Below, piece by piece: positions 52,960 to 63,519 of a stretch of DNA of 64,000 nt. How positions within the stretch are numbered: position 1 is the stretch's first letter; every line of letters starts with the position of its first letter. The DNA is from Cupriavidus metallidurans CH34 (GTDB lineage: Bacteria; Pseudomonadota; Gammaproteobacteria; Burkholderiales; Burkholderiaceae), in NCBI RefSeq assembly GCF_000196015.1, contig NC_007974.2, positions 1,488,001-1,552,000 on the forward strand. The letters run 5' to 3'. The notes under the pieces are model-generated. The model searched no databases. It had not been told where the DNA came from and saw only the letters and a program-made list of their open reading frames with translations. The translations under genes and the position numbers were made by a program.

Positions 52960-52987
52960 TATGTACCTTGACTTGCTAAGCGTCCAA
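52960..52987 (-). promoter_or_regulatory. catB promoter
   Basis: On the minus strand, -35 TTGGAC (52987-52982) and -10 TACATA (52965-52960) are spaced 16 bp. The -35 box directly follows, and shares a base with, the second regulator site (52987-53001). The catA promoter has the same site-2/TTGGAC junction. Confidence 0.6.
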
Positions 52988-53022
52988 GACCGAAGATGTC
53001 TCATCTCATACCTTTTCGGTAT
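52987..53022. promoter_or_regulatory. tandem BenM/CatM-type binding sites in the catB-catR region
   Basis: Site 1, ATAC-CTTTTCG-GTAT at 53008-53022, matches the BenM/CatM consensus ATAC-N7-GTAT exactly. Site 2, AGAC-N7-GTCT at 52987-53001, is a weaker symmetrical match centred 21 bp away and nearer catB. A strong distal and a weaker promoter-proximal site is the standard LysR arrangement for effector-dependent activation of catB and autorepression of catR. Confidence 0.75.
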
Positions 53023-53036
53023 GCCAGGATTCTCCT

Positions 53037-53058
53037 CCTCTCCCTGCTGCGGGAGAGG
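53037..53058. repeat. dispersed hairpin of the CCCTCTCCC/GGGAGAGGG type (copy 2)
   Basis: CCTCTCCC (53037-53044) pairs with GGGAGAGG (53051-53058) in the catR leader, 28 bp before its ATG. The core is the same as at 43810-43839. It would form a stable stem near the ribosome binding region. Confidence 0.6.
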
Positions 53059-53085
53059 GAAAAACCCACCGCGATCGCCATCACC

Positions 53086-53961
53086 ATGGAACTCCGCCAC
53101 CTCCGCTACTTCCAGACGGTTGCCCAGGAACTCAACGTGACACGGGCGGCCGAAAAGCTTCATATGGCACAGCCGCCACTTTCCCGGCAAATCCGCCAGT
53201 TCGAGGAAGAAGTCGGCGTGGCGTTGTTCGATCGTGTCGGGCGGGGCCTGAGGTTGACCGAGGCGGGCCGTTTCCTGCTCGAGCAGTCGCTGCAACTGAC
53301 CCAGCGACTGGAGGAGACGCTGGAAAGCACGCGGCGCATCGGCCGCAATGAAAAGCGCTGGTTCGGCATCGGCTTCGTGCCGTCGGTGCTGTATGGCGTG
53401 CTGCCCGAGCTGATCCGCGAACTGCGTGGCGACGATAGCCAGGTGGAGGTCGGCCTGACCGAGATGATCACGGTGCAGCAACTCGAAGCGCTCAAGTCCG
53501 GGCGGATCGATCTGGCCTTCGGGCGTCTCACGTTCAACGACCCGGCGATCGTCCAGCAGGTGGTGATGGCCGAATCGCTGGTGGCGGCGATCCCGGGCAC
53601 CGCGCCCACCCCCACCGCTCCTTTCGATGCCGACGCGCTGGCCCGACAGCCGCTGATCCTCTATCCGGCCCGGCCACGGCCAAGCTACGCCGACCATGTG
53701 CTGTCGCTGTTCCGCGGCCAAGGGTTGCAGCCCCGCGTGGTGCAGGAGGCCAACGAACTGCAGACCGCGCTCGGCCTCGTCGCCGCCGGGCTAGGCATCA
53801 CGCTCGTGCCGTCCTCGGTGCAGCGCCTGCATCGTGATGATGTGCGCTATGTGCCGATCAACGCTCCGGGCTTCGTCTCACCCGTGATCATGAGCTACCG
53901 CTCTGGCGACACCTCGCCATACCTGGCCCGCGCGGTCGCATGGGTCCTGCAGCAAGCGTAG
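53086..53961 (+). CDS. catR: LysR-family regulator of the cat genes (CatR/CatM)
   Basis: The regulator has 291 residues and starts at ATG 53086 with MELRHLRYFQTVAQELNVTRAAEKLHMAQPPLSRQIRQFEEEVG, the classic helix-turn-helix start of the CatR/BenM group. The effector domain has the group features FGIGFVPSVLYGVLPELIRELRG and ELQTALGLVAAGLGITLVPSSV. Expected co-inducer: cis,cis-muconate. Residues 1-30 of the longer open frame precede the conserved start and are excluded. Divergent catB promoter with tandem sites supports its role. Its stop is directly adjacent to that of the second LysR gene. Confidence 0.9.
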   Translation: MELRHLRYFQTVAQELNVTRAAEKLHMAQPPLSRQIRQFEEEVGVALFDRVGRGLRLTEAGRFLLEQSLQLTQRLEETLESTRRIGRNEKRWFGIGFVPSVLYGVLPELIRELRGDDSQVEVGLTEMITVQQLEALKSGRIDLAFGRLTFNDPAIVQQVVMAESLVAAIPGTAPTPTAPFDADALARQPLILYPARPRPSYADHVLSLFRGQGLQPRVVQEANELQTALGLVAAGLGITLVPSSVQRLHRDDVRYVPINAPGFVSPVIMSYRSGDTSPYLARAVAWVLQQA

Positions 53962-54879
53962 TCACTCCTGGGCCGGCGGAATGTACTCCATGCCGATTTC
54001 CTCGTAGAGCCGGTAGATCATGTCCAGCATCGCACGCAGGTCCTCGGATTCGTCCAGTGTGCGCATGCTCATGATGATCGGCGACACCAGCTTCGCATCA
54101 TCAAGCTCAACGTAGGTCACATCGTCACGCTTGAGGCCGTAGACGCTGCTGGGTACCACTGAGATACCCTCGCCCATCGCCACCAACCCCAGCGCGATCT
54201 GCAACTCGCGTACCTCGTGGATGCGGCCCGGGCGCAACGCGCGGTCGTGAAACGCCGCCAGCACCTGATCGGCAAAACTCGGGCGTGGCGCCTTCGGGAA
54301 GATGATCAGCGTGTCTTCGAGCAGATCCGGCAACGCCAGCATCTTCCTGCCGATCGACAGCGGATGCCCCACCGGCAGAGCCACGATCATGCGTTCCTCG
54401 CGCAGCACCACGCGGCGGACGGCCGGGTCTTCGTGCCGGATGCGGCCAAAACCCACATCGATGCGCCCTTCCTTGAGTGCCTTGATCTGGTCCATCGTCG
54501 ACATCTCGTGCAGCGTCAGTTCGATCTCGGCGTGTTCGGTCCGGAAGCGGCGGATGATGCGCGGCAACATGCCGTAGAGCGTGGAGCCCACGAAGCCGAT
54601 CGACATCGCCCGCTCAATCTTGCCAACCCGGCGCATCATCGCCTCAAGTTCGGTGGTCTGCGCCAGCAGTTGCAAGGCGTGGGTGTAGAAGAAGCGCCCG
54701 GTGTCGGTCAGCTTGAGTGGCCGGGAGTTGCGCTCGAACAGCAACACACCCAGCGACTCCTCCAGTTGCTGGATCTGGCGCGACAGCGGAGGCTGCGCGA
54801 TATGCAGCCGTTCCGCGGCGCGCGTGAAGTTGCGCTCCTCGGCCACGGCCACGAAGTACCTCAAATGTCTCAATTCCAA
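53962..54879 (-). CDS. benM: LysR-family regulator of catA-benABCD (BenM-like)
   Basis: The regulator has 305 residues with the same group features as CatR: LRHLRYFVAVAEERNFTRAAERLHIAQPPLSRQIQQLE, SIGFVGSTLYGMLPRIIRRFR and ELQIALGLVAMGEGISVVPSSV. The start codon is TTG (54877-54879), fixed by the universally conserved N-terminus and a GAGG ribosome binding site. That site lies inside the operator 54884-54898, so binding would directly block expression. It is divergent from catA, whose promoter carries tandem sites. Expected co-inducers are muconate and benzoate. The name benM is by position and family, and catR-2 would be equally fair. Confidence 0.85.
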   Translation of the reverse strand: MELRHLRYFVAVAEERNFTRAAERLHIAQPPLSRQIQQLEESLGVLLFERNSRPLKLTDTGRFFYTHALQLLAQTTELEAMMRRVGKIERAMSIGFVGSTLYGMLPRIIRRFRTEHAEIELTLHEMSTMDQIKALKEGRIDVGFGRIRHEDPAVRRVVLREERMIVALPVGHPLSIGRKMLALPDLLEDTLIIFPKAPRPSFADQVLAAFHDRALRPGRIHEVRELQIALGLVAMGEGISVVPSSVYGLKRDDVTYVELDDAKLVSPIIMSMRTLDESEDLRAMLDMIYRLYEEIGMEYIPPAQE

Positions 54880-54883
54880 CGCT

Positions 54884-54920
54884 ATACCTCACAGGTATCG
54901 TCCGGATACTCAATCAGTCT
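54884..54920. promoter_or_regulatory. tandem BenM/CatM-type binding sites upstream of catA
   Basis: Site 1, ATAC-CTCACAG-GTAT at 54884-54898, matches the consensus exactly. Site 2, ATAC-N7-GTCT at 54906-54920, has one mismatch and is centred 22 bp further towards catA. Site 1 begins 5 bp from the TTG start of the divergent regulator and contains its ribosome binding site on the minus strand. Confidence 0.78.
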
Positions 54921-54950
54921 TGGACTGCCCAAACACCCCTGAACTATGCT
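54920..54950 (+). promoter_or_regulatory. catA promoter
   Basis: The -35 box TTGGAC (54920-54925) begins in the last base of regulator site 2. A TATGCT -10 box (54945-54950) follows after 19 bp, a long spacer fitting an activator-dependent promoter. The leader to catA is about 100 nt. Confidence 0.5.
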
Positions 54951-55052
54951 CCGCAACAAGTCGGACGGCAATCCTCGATACGGGTTTATACCCACAGAGC
55001 ATTAACCGACCGATCATTCGACCCCCACCAAAGAGACATTTCGGAGTGAGAC

Positions 55053-55976
55053 ATGACGCACGCTGACATCGAAGCGCTGGTAAAGCAGTTCCTCGTACAC
55101 ACCGCCACGCAAGGCACCCCGGACGCACGCGCGCAACAGGTCGTGGTACGGCTGACGACCGATCTGTTCAAGGCAATCGAGGATCTGGATTTGAGCGCCA
55201 CCGAAGTCTGGAAGGGCATCGAGTATTTCGCCGAGGCAGGCGCCACCCACGAGCTGGGCCTGCTGGCCGCCGGCCTGGGTCTGGAACGATTCCTGGACAT
55301 CCGCGCCGACGAGGCAGAAGCCCGCGCCGGCCTGACCGGCGGCACGCCGCGCACGATCGAAGGCCCGCTGTATGTGGCCGGCGCGCCCGAATCCACCGGC
55401 TTCGCACGACTCGACGACGGCACGGAGGACGACAAGGGCGAGGTGCTGTTCATGCAGGGCACGGTCTACGACACCGACGGCAAGCCGCTGGCCGGCGCGA
55501 AGGTCGAGGTATGGCACGCCAACCTGCTTGGCAACTACTCGTTCTTCGACAAGAGCCAGTCCCACTTCAACCTGCGCCGCACGATCGTCACCGATGCCAA
55601 CGGCCGCTACCAGTTCCGCAGCATCGTGCCGATGGGCTATGGCTGCCCGCCCGAGGGCACGACGCAGCGCCTGCTGAACCTGCTGGCCCGTCACGGCCGC
55701 CGCCCCGCACATATTCACTTCTTCGTATCCGCCGCCGGCCATCGCAAGCTGACCACGCAGATCAACATCGACGGCGACGAGTACCTGTGGGATGACTTCG
55801 CGTTTGCCAGCCGCGATGGACTCGTGCCGGCGGTCGAGCGCGTCGGGGACGCCGCGCAGCTCGACAAGCACGGCGTGAGCAAGCCGTTCGCCTCGATCGA
55901 CTTCGACTTCCGCCTGCTGCGCGAGGCCACCGACGCCCCGGCGGCCGAAGTGGACCGCCTGCGCGCTGCCGCCTGA
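55053..55976 (+). CDS. catA: catechol 1,2-dioxygenase
   Basis: The enzyme is an intradiol dioxygenase with non-heme Fe(III), cleaving catechol to cis,cis-muconate. The 307-residue protein has an N-terminal helical dimerisation part (1-100) and a beta-sandwich core. Iron ligands are Tyr 162 (GNYSFFD), Tyr 196 (VPMGYGCPP), His 220 and His 222 (RPAHIHFF). GGAGTGAG precedes ATG 55053. It is first in the catA-benABCD cluster, 131 bp before benA, so both halves of the route from benzoate are under one regulator. Confidence 0.96.
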   Translation: MTHADIEALVKQFLVHTATQGTPDARAQQVVVRLTTDLFKAIEDLDLSATEVWKGIEYFAEAGATHELGLLAAGLGLERFLDIRADEAEARAGLTGGTPRTIEGPLYVAGAPESTGFARLDDGTEDDKGEVLFMQGTVYDTDGKPLAGAKVEVWHANLLGNYSFFDKSQSHFNLRRTIVTDANGRYQFRSIVPMGYGCPPEGTTQRLLNLLARHGRRPAHIHFFVSAAGHRKLTTQINIDGDEYLWDDFAFASRDGLVPAVERVGDAAQLDKHGVSKPFASIDFDFRLLREATDAPAAEVDRLRAAA

Positions 55977-56107
55977 GGCCAGCGCCAAGGGCCATCGCCC
56001 AAGACTGCGTGAGATCGCCTGAGACCGCAGAAAGCGATCTGATTCGCCGGGACTCGCCGCCACCGCGCGTCCCGGCCCCTTCCCCGCCGCTCTGGCAGGA
56101 GACCACC

Positions 56108-57498
56108 ATGATCCCGATCCATCTGGATACCGGGGCGGGCCCCGCTCGTCCCCAGCATCAGCCCAACCGCCTGGAGAACCTTGACCAGTTCCTGGTCGAA
56201 GACAAGACCACCGGCGACTATCGGCTGCACCGCAGCGCGTTCACGGACGAGGCGCTGTTCGAACTCGAGATGCAGCACATCTTCGAGGGCAACTGGATCT
56301 ACCTGGCGCACGAAAGCCAGATCCCGAACAACAACGATTACTACACGACGCATATCGGCCGCCAGCCGATCGTGATCGCGCGCAATCGCCAGGGCGAACT
56401 GAACGCGTTCATCAACGCGTGCAGCCATCGCGGCGCAATGTTGTGCCGGCACAAGCGCGGCAACAAGGCCACATACACCTGCCCGTTCCACGGCTGGACA
56501 TTCAACAACAGCGGCAAGCTACTCAAGGTCAAGGACCCCGAACAGGCCGGCTATCCGGAATGCTTCAACAAGGAGGGGTCCCACGACCTGAAGAAGCTGG
56601 CGCGCTTTTCCAACTATCGCGGCTTCCTGTTCGGCAGCCTCAACGCCGATGTGCCGCCGATCGAGCAGTTCCTGGGCGATGCCGCGCGCATCATCGACAT
56701 GATTGTCGACCAGTCGCCCGATGGTCTCGAGGTGCTGCGTGGCTCGTCGACATACACATTCGCCGGCAACTGGAAACTGCAGGCCGAGAATGGCGCCGAT
56801 GGCTACCATGTGTCCGCCGTGCACTGGAACTACGCCGCCACCACAAGCCACCGCAAGCAGCAGAACGAACGCGAGGACAAGATCCGCGCGATGGATGCGG
56901 GCAAGTGGGGCCAGCAAGGCGGCGGCTTCTACGCGTTCGATCATGGCCATATGCTGCTGTGGTCGCGCTGGGCTAACCCGGAAGATCGTCCGAACTTCGC
57001 CCGCCGCGACGAGTTCGCGCAACGCTGTGGCGAGGAGCGCGCCGACTGGATGATCCAGAACTCGCGCAACCTGTGCCTGTACCCCAATGTCTACCTGATG
57101 GACCAGTTCGGCTCGCAGATCCGCCTGCTGCGCCCGCTGTCGGTGGACCGCACCGAAGTCACGATCTACTGCATCGCCCCCAAGGGGGAATCGGACGAGG
57201 CCCGCGCACGCCGCATCCGCCAATACGAAGACTTTTTCAACGTCAGCGGCATGGCCACGCCCGACGACCTCGAGGAGTTCCGCGCCTGCCAGCAGGGCTA
57301 CGCGGGCCAGGCACTGGCCTGGAACGATATGTGCCGGGGCGCCACGCACTGGATCGACGGGCCCGACGACGCAGCGAAGCACATCGGTCTGAATCCGGTG
57401 ATGAGCGGGCTGCGTACCGAGGATGAAGGCCTCTATACCGTACAGCATCGCTACTGGCTGGAGACGATGAAGCGGGCCGTGGCACAGGGAGATGCAGC

Positions 57499-57502
<4 letters not shown>
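56108..57502 (+). CDS. benA: benzoate 1,2-dioxygenase, large (alpha) subunit
   Basis: This is the oxygenase alpha subunit of a Rieske non-heme iron dioxygenase that converts benzoate to the cis-1,2-dihydrodiol. The Rieske cluster motifs are CSHRG (Cys 105, His 107) and CPFHGW (Cys 125, His 128). The catalytic-iron region is [14 protein letters not shown]. The ATG at 56108 follows AGGAG and gives 464 residues, the usual length. Its stop overlaps benB by 4 bp. BenD-coupled context favours benzoate over anthranilate as substrate. Confidence 0.95.
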
Positions 57503-59848
<2,346 letters not shown>

Positions 59849-59871
59849 TCGCGCTGACTTGCCGCTTGATC

Positions 59872-59905
59872 GCGCCCCTCTCCGATTTGCTTGGGAGGGG
59901 GCGCG
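59872..59905. repeat. hairpin behind benD related to the CCCTCTCC family (copy 3, imperfect)
   Basis: GCGCCCCTC (59872-59880) pairs with GAGGGGGCGC (59896-59905) with one bulged base, between the convergent benD and OpgC stops. No T run is present. It may protect or end the ben transcript and resembles the repeats at 43810 and 53037. Confidence 0.45.
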
Positions 59906-59932
59906 CATGACAGGCGATCACGCGCACGATGG

Positions 59933-61084
59933 CTATGCAGTGACGATCGCCGACTTCGCTGCCACCTTCTTCGCTTCCTTCCTGCGGCCATACCAGCCGC
60001 CGACCACCAGCAAGATTGCCACCGCCACCAGATCGCCGCCCAGTGCCACGGGCCGCGTGGGCCGGCCGCCGGCGATGCCATAGGTGAAGCCTTCGATCGT
60101 CACCGACACCACGGCGCCCAGCACGAAGCAGAACAGGCTATGCCGGCCGATCTGCACCACCGGCCCCATAAAGCGGGCCACGCGCTCGACCCAGCCCGCC
60201 CGCGCCGCCAGATAGACCAGCCATGCCAGCCCAAGGAAGCTGAGCACGCGCAGGAACGCCAGGCTCTGCTTCGGCAGTGGAAAGACCATCGACGGCAACC
60301 ACGCCGGCAGCCAGGCCTCATACACGTGCGGACGCATCCACAGATACGTCAGCGCCATGCAGGCCATCGTGACGACCACCGCGCCGATGGTGCAGGCCCA
60401 GCGCGCGATGTTCTGTTGCGGCAGCACGAAGTCCGGCCGCAGGCGTGCCAGCAGGCCCATGCCGAACATCAGTTGCCATGCGAACGGGTTGAAGCTCCAG
60501 CCGCGCGGCTCGCTGCTCGGCAACAGCGGCAGCAGCGCCGGCGCCATGAGCCAGAGCGCCACGCTGCCGCAGACAAAGGCCAAGGGATACTTTCTCGCCC
60601 AGCCGATCGCCAGAGGCGCCAGTCCAATAAACACCGCATACATCGGCAGTACATCCGAGACGAATGGCTGCCGCGCCAGGCCGATCACCTGGAACAGCGT
60701 CTCGATCGGTTGGGCCATGAACGCTGGTGCCTCGGTCGCGCGCACGGCTGGCGCGGGCACCTTGCACATCGCCAGCAGGAACCCGAACAGCAGCATCAGC
60801 ACCCCGGTCAGCACGAAGGCCTTGTAGATCTCCCAGCTACGGCGGTGCAGGCGTTTGCTCGCGGCGCTGGCGCCCTGGCGGGCCTCCATCGCGAGATAGG
60901 CGGCGCCCGCCGAATAGCCGGCCAGGAAAACGAATACCTCGGCGGCGTCGAAGAGCGTGAAGTTGCGGATCGTGTAGTCGGCCAGCACGCTGCCGTTGAC
61001 ATGGTCGACCACGATGAAGAGCAGCGCGATGCCGCGAATCAGGTCGACCTCGGTGCGCCGCTGGTTGTTGTTCACTGCGTTCAC
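59933..61084 (-). CDS. opgC: OpgC-domain membrane acyltransferase
   Basis: This inner-membrane acyltransferase-3-like protein of the OpgC family has 383 residues and about ten helices. In other bacteria OpgC adds succinyl groups to osmoregulated periplasmic glucans. Family segments: RRTEVDLIRGIALLFIVVDHVNGS, AAEVFVFLAGYSAG with a conserved Glu, and GRHSLFCFVLGAVVS near the end. A GTG at 61084 is used because GGGAAG lies 7 nt upstream. A TTG at 61099 would add 5 residues. No opgGH genes are near, so the acyl acceptor is inferred from family alone. Confidence 0.82.
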   Translation of the reverse strand: MNAVNNNQRRTEVDLIRGIALLFIVVDHVNGSVLADYTIRNFTLFDAAEVFVFLAGYSAGAAYLAMEARQGASAASKRLHRRSWEIYKAFVLTGVLMLLFGFLLAMCKVPAPAVRATEAPAFMAQPIETLFQVIGLARQPFVSDVLPMYAVFIGLAPLAIGWARKYPLAFVCGSVALWLMAPALLPLLPSSEPRGWSFNPFAWQLMFGMGLLARLRPDFVLPQQNIARWACTIGAVVVTMACMALTYLWMRPHVYEAWLPAWLPSMVFPLPKQSLAFLRVLSFLGLAWLVYLAARAGWVERVARFMGPVVQIGRHSLFCFVLGAVVSVTIEGFTYGIAGGRPTRPVALGGDLVAVAILLVVGGWYGRRKEAKKVAAKSAIVTA

Positions 61085-61135
61085 AGGCGTGCTTCCCAAT
61101 GCAAACGGGCCGAAATTGCTTCCGGCCCATGTCTT

Positions 61136-61159
61136 ATGCCACGGATTTTACCGTGGCAT
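61136..61159. repeat. perfect hairpin between the TetR and OpgC genes
   Basis: ATGCCACGG (61136-61144) pairs with CCGTGGCAT (61151-61159) around a 6-nt AT loop, 34 bp behind the TetR stop. A smaller GGGCCG/CGGCCC pair lies at 61107-61128. No T run follows on the minus strand, so it is an inefficient terminator at best, and the TetR and OpgC genes may be co-transcribed. Confidence 0.45.
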
Positions 61160-61193
61160 CAGGGTTAACGTGTACGCACTGTGTTTCAGTAGA

Positions 61194-61769
61194 TTACGCT
61201 GCCGAATGTGCTGCATGCAGCCTGCCAAGCGTCCGTCGCCCAGCATCGATCACGCTGCTGGCATGCGTGGTCTGGTAGCGGATGATCATGCCCTCGATGC
61301 AGAGCATGGCCTCTTCCGCCACTTCACGTGGGCTGGACAGCCCAAGATCGTGGGCGATCCCGGTGACGAAGTCCTCCAGCGACGCCTTGTGCGCCACTGC
61401 CTGCGCCAGCAGCCGTGGGTCGTCACCGGCACCGCCGCCCGCCTCCGCGATCATGTTGATGAAGGAGCAGCCACGAAAATCCTCGGTAGCGAACCACTCG
61501 CCTAGCGCATCGGCCATGATATCCAGGTTGCCGCGTGCGGCCAGTCGTCGGGTCACCGCATCGCGGAACCAGCCCATCCAGTAGTCATGCCGGCTCTCGA
61601 GATACGCGACGATCAGGTCGTTCTTGGAAGGGAAATGCCTGTAAAGCGACATCTTGGCCACGCCCGACTCGGCGATGATCCGGTCGATCCCAGTACCGCG
61701 ATAGCCATCGCGGTAGAACAGGCGTGCTGCGGTATCGAGGATGCGGTCGCGCGCGGATGGGGTAGGCAT
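61194..61769 (-). CDS. TetR-family transcriptional regulator
   Basis: The repressor has 191 residues. The N-terminal helix-turn-helix (about 10-55) reads ARDRILDTAARLFYRDGYRGTGIDRIIAESGVAKMSLYRHFPSKNDL. The ligand-binding helices follow and include FRGCSFINMIAEAGG, a Cys-containing segment of the TetR_C subgroup related to YxaF/LmrA and NemR-like proteins. The ATG at 61769 is chosen because the longer frame reads through the operator palindrome. It may repress itself and the downstream OpgC gene. Confidence 0.9.
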   Translation of the reverse strand: MPTPSARDRILDTAARLFYRDGYRGTGIDRIIAESGVAKMSLYRHFPSKNDLIVAYLESRHDYWMGWFRDAVTRRLAARGNLDIMADALGEWFATEDFRGCSFINMIAEAGGGAGDDPRLLAQAVAHKASLEDFVTGIAHDLGLSSPREVAEEAMLCIEGMIIRYQTTHASSVIDAGRRTLGRLHAAHSAA

Positions 61770-61816
61770 GACGGATGACAGCGTAAGGCGTTGGCGTGGA
61801 TAGGCGCCATTATAGG

Positions 61817-61830
61817 AGACAGATCTGTCT
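61817..61830. promoter_or_regulatory. TetR-type operator palindrome
   Basis: AGACAGATCTGTCT is a perfect 14-bp palindrome. A further half site GATCTGTCT follows at 61832-61840. It lies 47 bp upstream of the TetR start in an AT-richer stretch, as expected for an autoregulated TetR promoter. Confidence 0.7.
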
Positions 61831-61873
61831 TGATCTGTCTCGATCTCTATATATGCATCCCGCCAAATGAACA

Positions 61874-61905
61874 AGGGCCGGAAGCGAGACTTCGCTTCCG
61901 GCCCT
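61874..61905 (-). terminator. terminator hairpin of the dihydrolipoamide-dehydrogenase-like gene
   Basis: A perfect 14-bp stem (61874-61887 with 61892-61905) and 4-nt loop lies 32 bp past the stop on the minus strand, followed there by TTGTTCATTT. The T run is interrupted, so it may also rely on stem strength. Confidence 0.7.
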
Positions 61906-61937
61906 CCCGATCAAGCCAGGCTCACGCTGCCGTCCGA

Positions 61938-63380
61938 TCAGGCGGCTTCCTGCAATTGCGCCAGCTTGGCTTGCGCATCACGCAGCGCCGTGCGCAAGCC
62001 CTCTTCCACAACGGGATGGTAGAAAGGCATGGCCAGCATCGCGGCGATCGTCAGCCCCTGTTGGTACGACCACGCCAGCAGATGCGCGATATTCTCGGCG
62101 CGCGGGCCAATCCACTCAGCGCCAATAAAGCGGCCTGTGGCGCGATCCGCGTAGACGTGCATCAGCCCACGGTTCTTGAGCATCACACGGCTGCGGCCCT
62201 GATCCTCGAAGCTGACCTCGCCAGTCACGAAGCTGCCCGGTGTCAGTTCGGCAAAACGCTTGCCGACCATCGCGATCTGCGGATCGGAGAACACCACCGC
62301 GATCGGCGCGCGCCGCGTCAGCGGCCCGACCTTCGGCCAGAGCGCAGCGTTTTCGCCAGCAATCTTGCCTTCGTCGGCCGCCTCATGCAGCAGCGGCAGG
62401 ACGTTATTGGCATCGCCAGCGATGAAGATCGGCGATTCACCGCACTGGAGCGTCACCGGGTCGAACGTCGGTACGCCCCGCCCATCGAGTTCCAGCGCGG
62501 TGTTGCCCAGCGCAAGCGTATCGACATTGGGCCGGCGACCCGTGGCGGCCAGCACGTAGGCAAAGCGCTCCGTCACGGTCTGGCCGTCGGCGTCTTCGAA
62601 CGTGATAACGGCGTCGTCGCCCTCGCGGCGCATCTCAAGCACGCGCGCATCCGCCAACAGCGAGAATTCCTGGTTGAAGGACTTGGCAGCGTAAGCACGA
62701 ATCTCGGGGTCCGACAACGGACCGACGCCGCCACCGACACCAAACACGCGCACCCGCACGCCAAGCCGCGACAGTGCTTGCCCCAGTTCCAAACCAATCA
62801 CGCCCGGGCCGAACACGGCCACGCTTTGGGGCAGGTCTTCCCACGAGAACACATCGTCATTGACGATCAGGCGATCGCCGAACACGCCAAAGGACGGCGG
62901 TACGGCGGGGCGCGAGCCCGTGGCGATTACCACGCGGCTTGCGCGCACGACGGTGTGGTCGTCAACCTGGAGGATCGTGTTGTCGATGAACCGCGCCCGG
63001 CCGATCAGGCGGTCGTCCTGGGGAATGCTCTCCACGCCGCGCACCACGAAGCCGACAAAGCGGTCGCGTTCGCTCCGCACGCGCTGCATGACTTCCCTGC
63101 CGTCGATACGGACCGGGCCATCCACGTGCACGCCAAATGCAGCAGTGTGACGCGCTTCGTGCGCGGCTTCCGCCGCGGCAATCAGCAGCTTCGACGGCAT
63201 GCAGCCCACGCGGGCGCAGGTCGTGCCATACGCCCCGCCCTCGATGATCACGGCGCGCTTGCCGGCGGCAATGGCCGCGCGGTAGGCGGCCAGGCCGGCA
63301 GTGCCCGCGCCGATGATGGCCACATCAGTCTGGACGGTCTGGACAGTTTGAGCGGTCTGGGCATTCTGGTTCGTGTTCAT
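61938..63380 (-). CDS. dihydrolipoamide-dehydrogenase-like flavoprotein disulfide reductase
   Basis: This FAD-containing pyridine nucleotide-disulfide oxidoreductase has 480 residues. FAD motif VAIIGAGTAGLAAYRAA, redox-active disulfide Cys 55/Cys 60 in GTTCARVGCMPSK, NAD motif VAVFGPGVIGLELGQAL, second FAD motif PIFIAGDANN, and the C-terminal catalytic His and Glu in PFYHPVVEEGL. The redox motif departs from the standard CLNVGC of E3 enzymes. There is no lipoyl domain or 2-oxoacid dehydrogenase gene nearby, so it may reduce another disulfide. Residues 7-17 are a QT(A/V) repeat encoded by 9-bp repeats (63330-63362). GGAAAC precedes the ATG. It lies 139 bp downstream of the peroxiredoxin-glutaredoxin gene in the same direction. 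Confidence 0.88.
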   Translation of the reverse strand: MNTNQNAQTAQTVQTVQTDVAIIGAGTAGLAAYRAAIAAGKRAVIIEGGAYGTTCARVGCMPSKLLIAAAEAAHEARHTAAFGVHVDGPVRIDGREVMQRVRSERDRFVGFVVRGVESIPQDDRLIGRARFIDNTILQVDDHTVVRASRVVIATGSRPAVPPSFGVFGDRLIVNDDVFSWEDLPQSVAVFGPGVIGLELGQALSRLGVRVRVFGVGGGVGPLSDPEIRAYAAKSFNQEFSLLADARVLEMRREGDDAVITFEDADGQTVTERFAYVLAATGRRPNVDTLALGNTALELDGRGVPTFDPVTLQCGESPIFIAGDANNVLPLLHEAADEGKIAGENAALWPKVGPLTRRAPIAVVFSDPQIAMVGKRFAELTPGSFVTGEVSFEDQGRSRVMLKNRGLMHVYADRATGRFIGAEWIGPRAENIAHLLAWSYQQGLTIAAMLAMPFYHPVVEEGLRTALRDAQAKLAQLQEAA

Positions 63381-63519
63381 GTGCGTTTCCTGTATCGATC
63401 GTCAATCGGCGTACGGGATGGCGCCGCCACATACGCGGCGCCATCGGATACGACGACTTGCTAGGGGGGAGAGGGTGCCCAGGACACCGGTCGGGGGAAC
63501 CGGGCCCGGGCGAGGGAGA

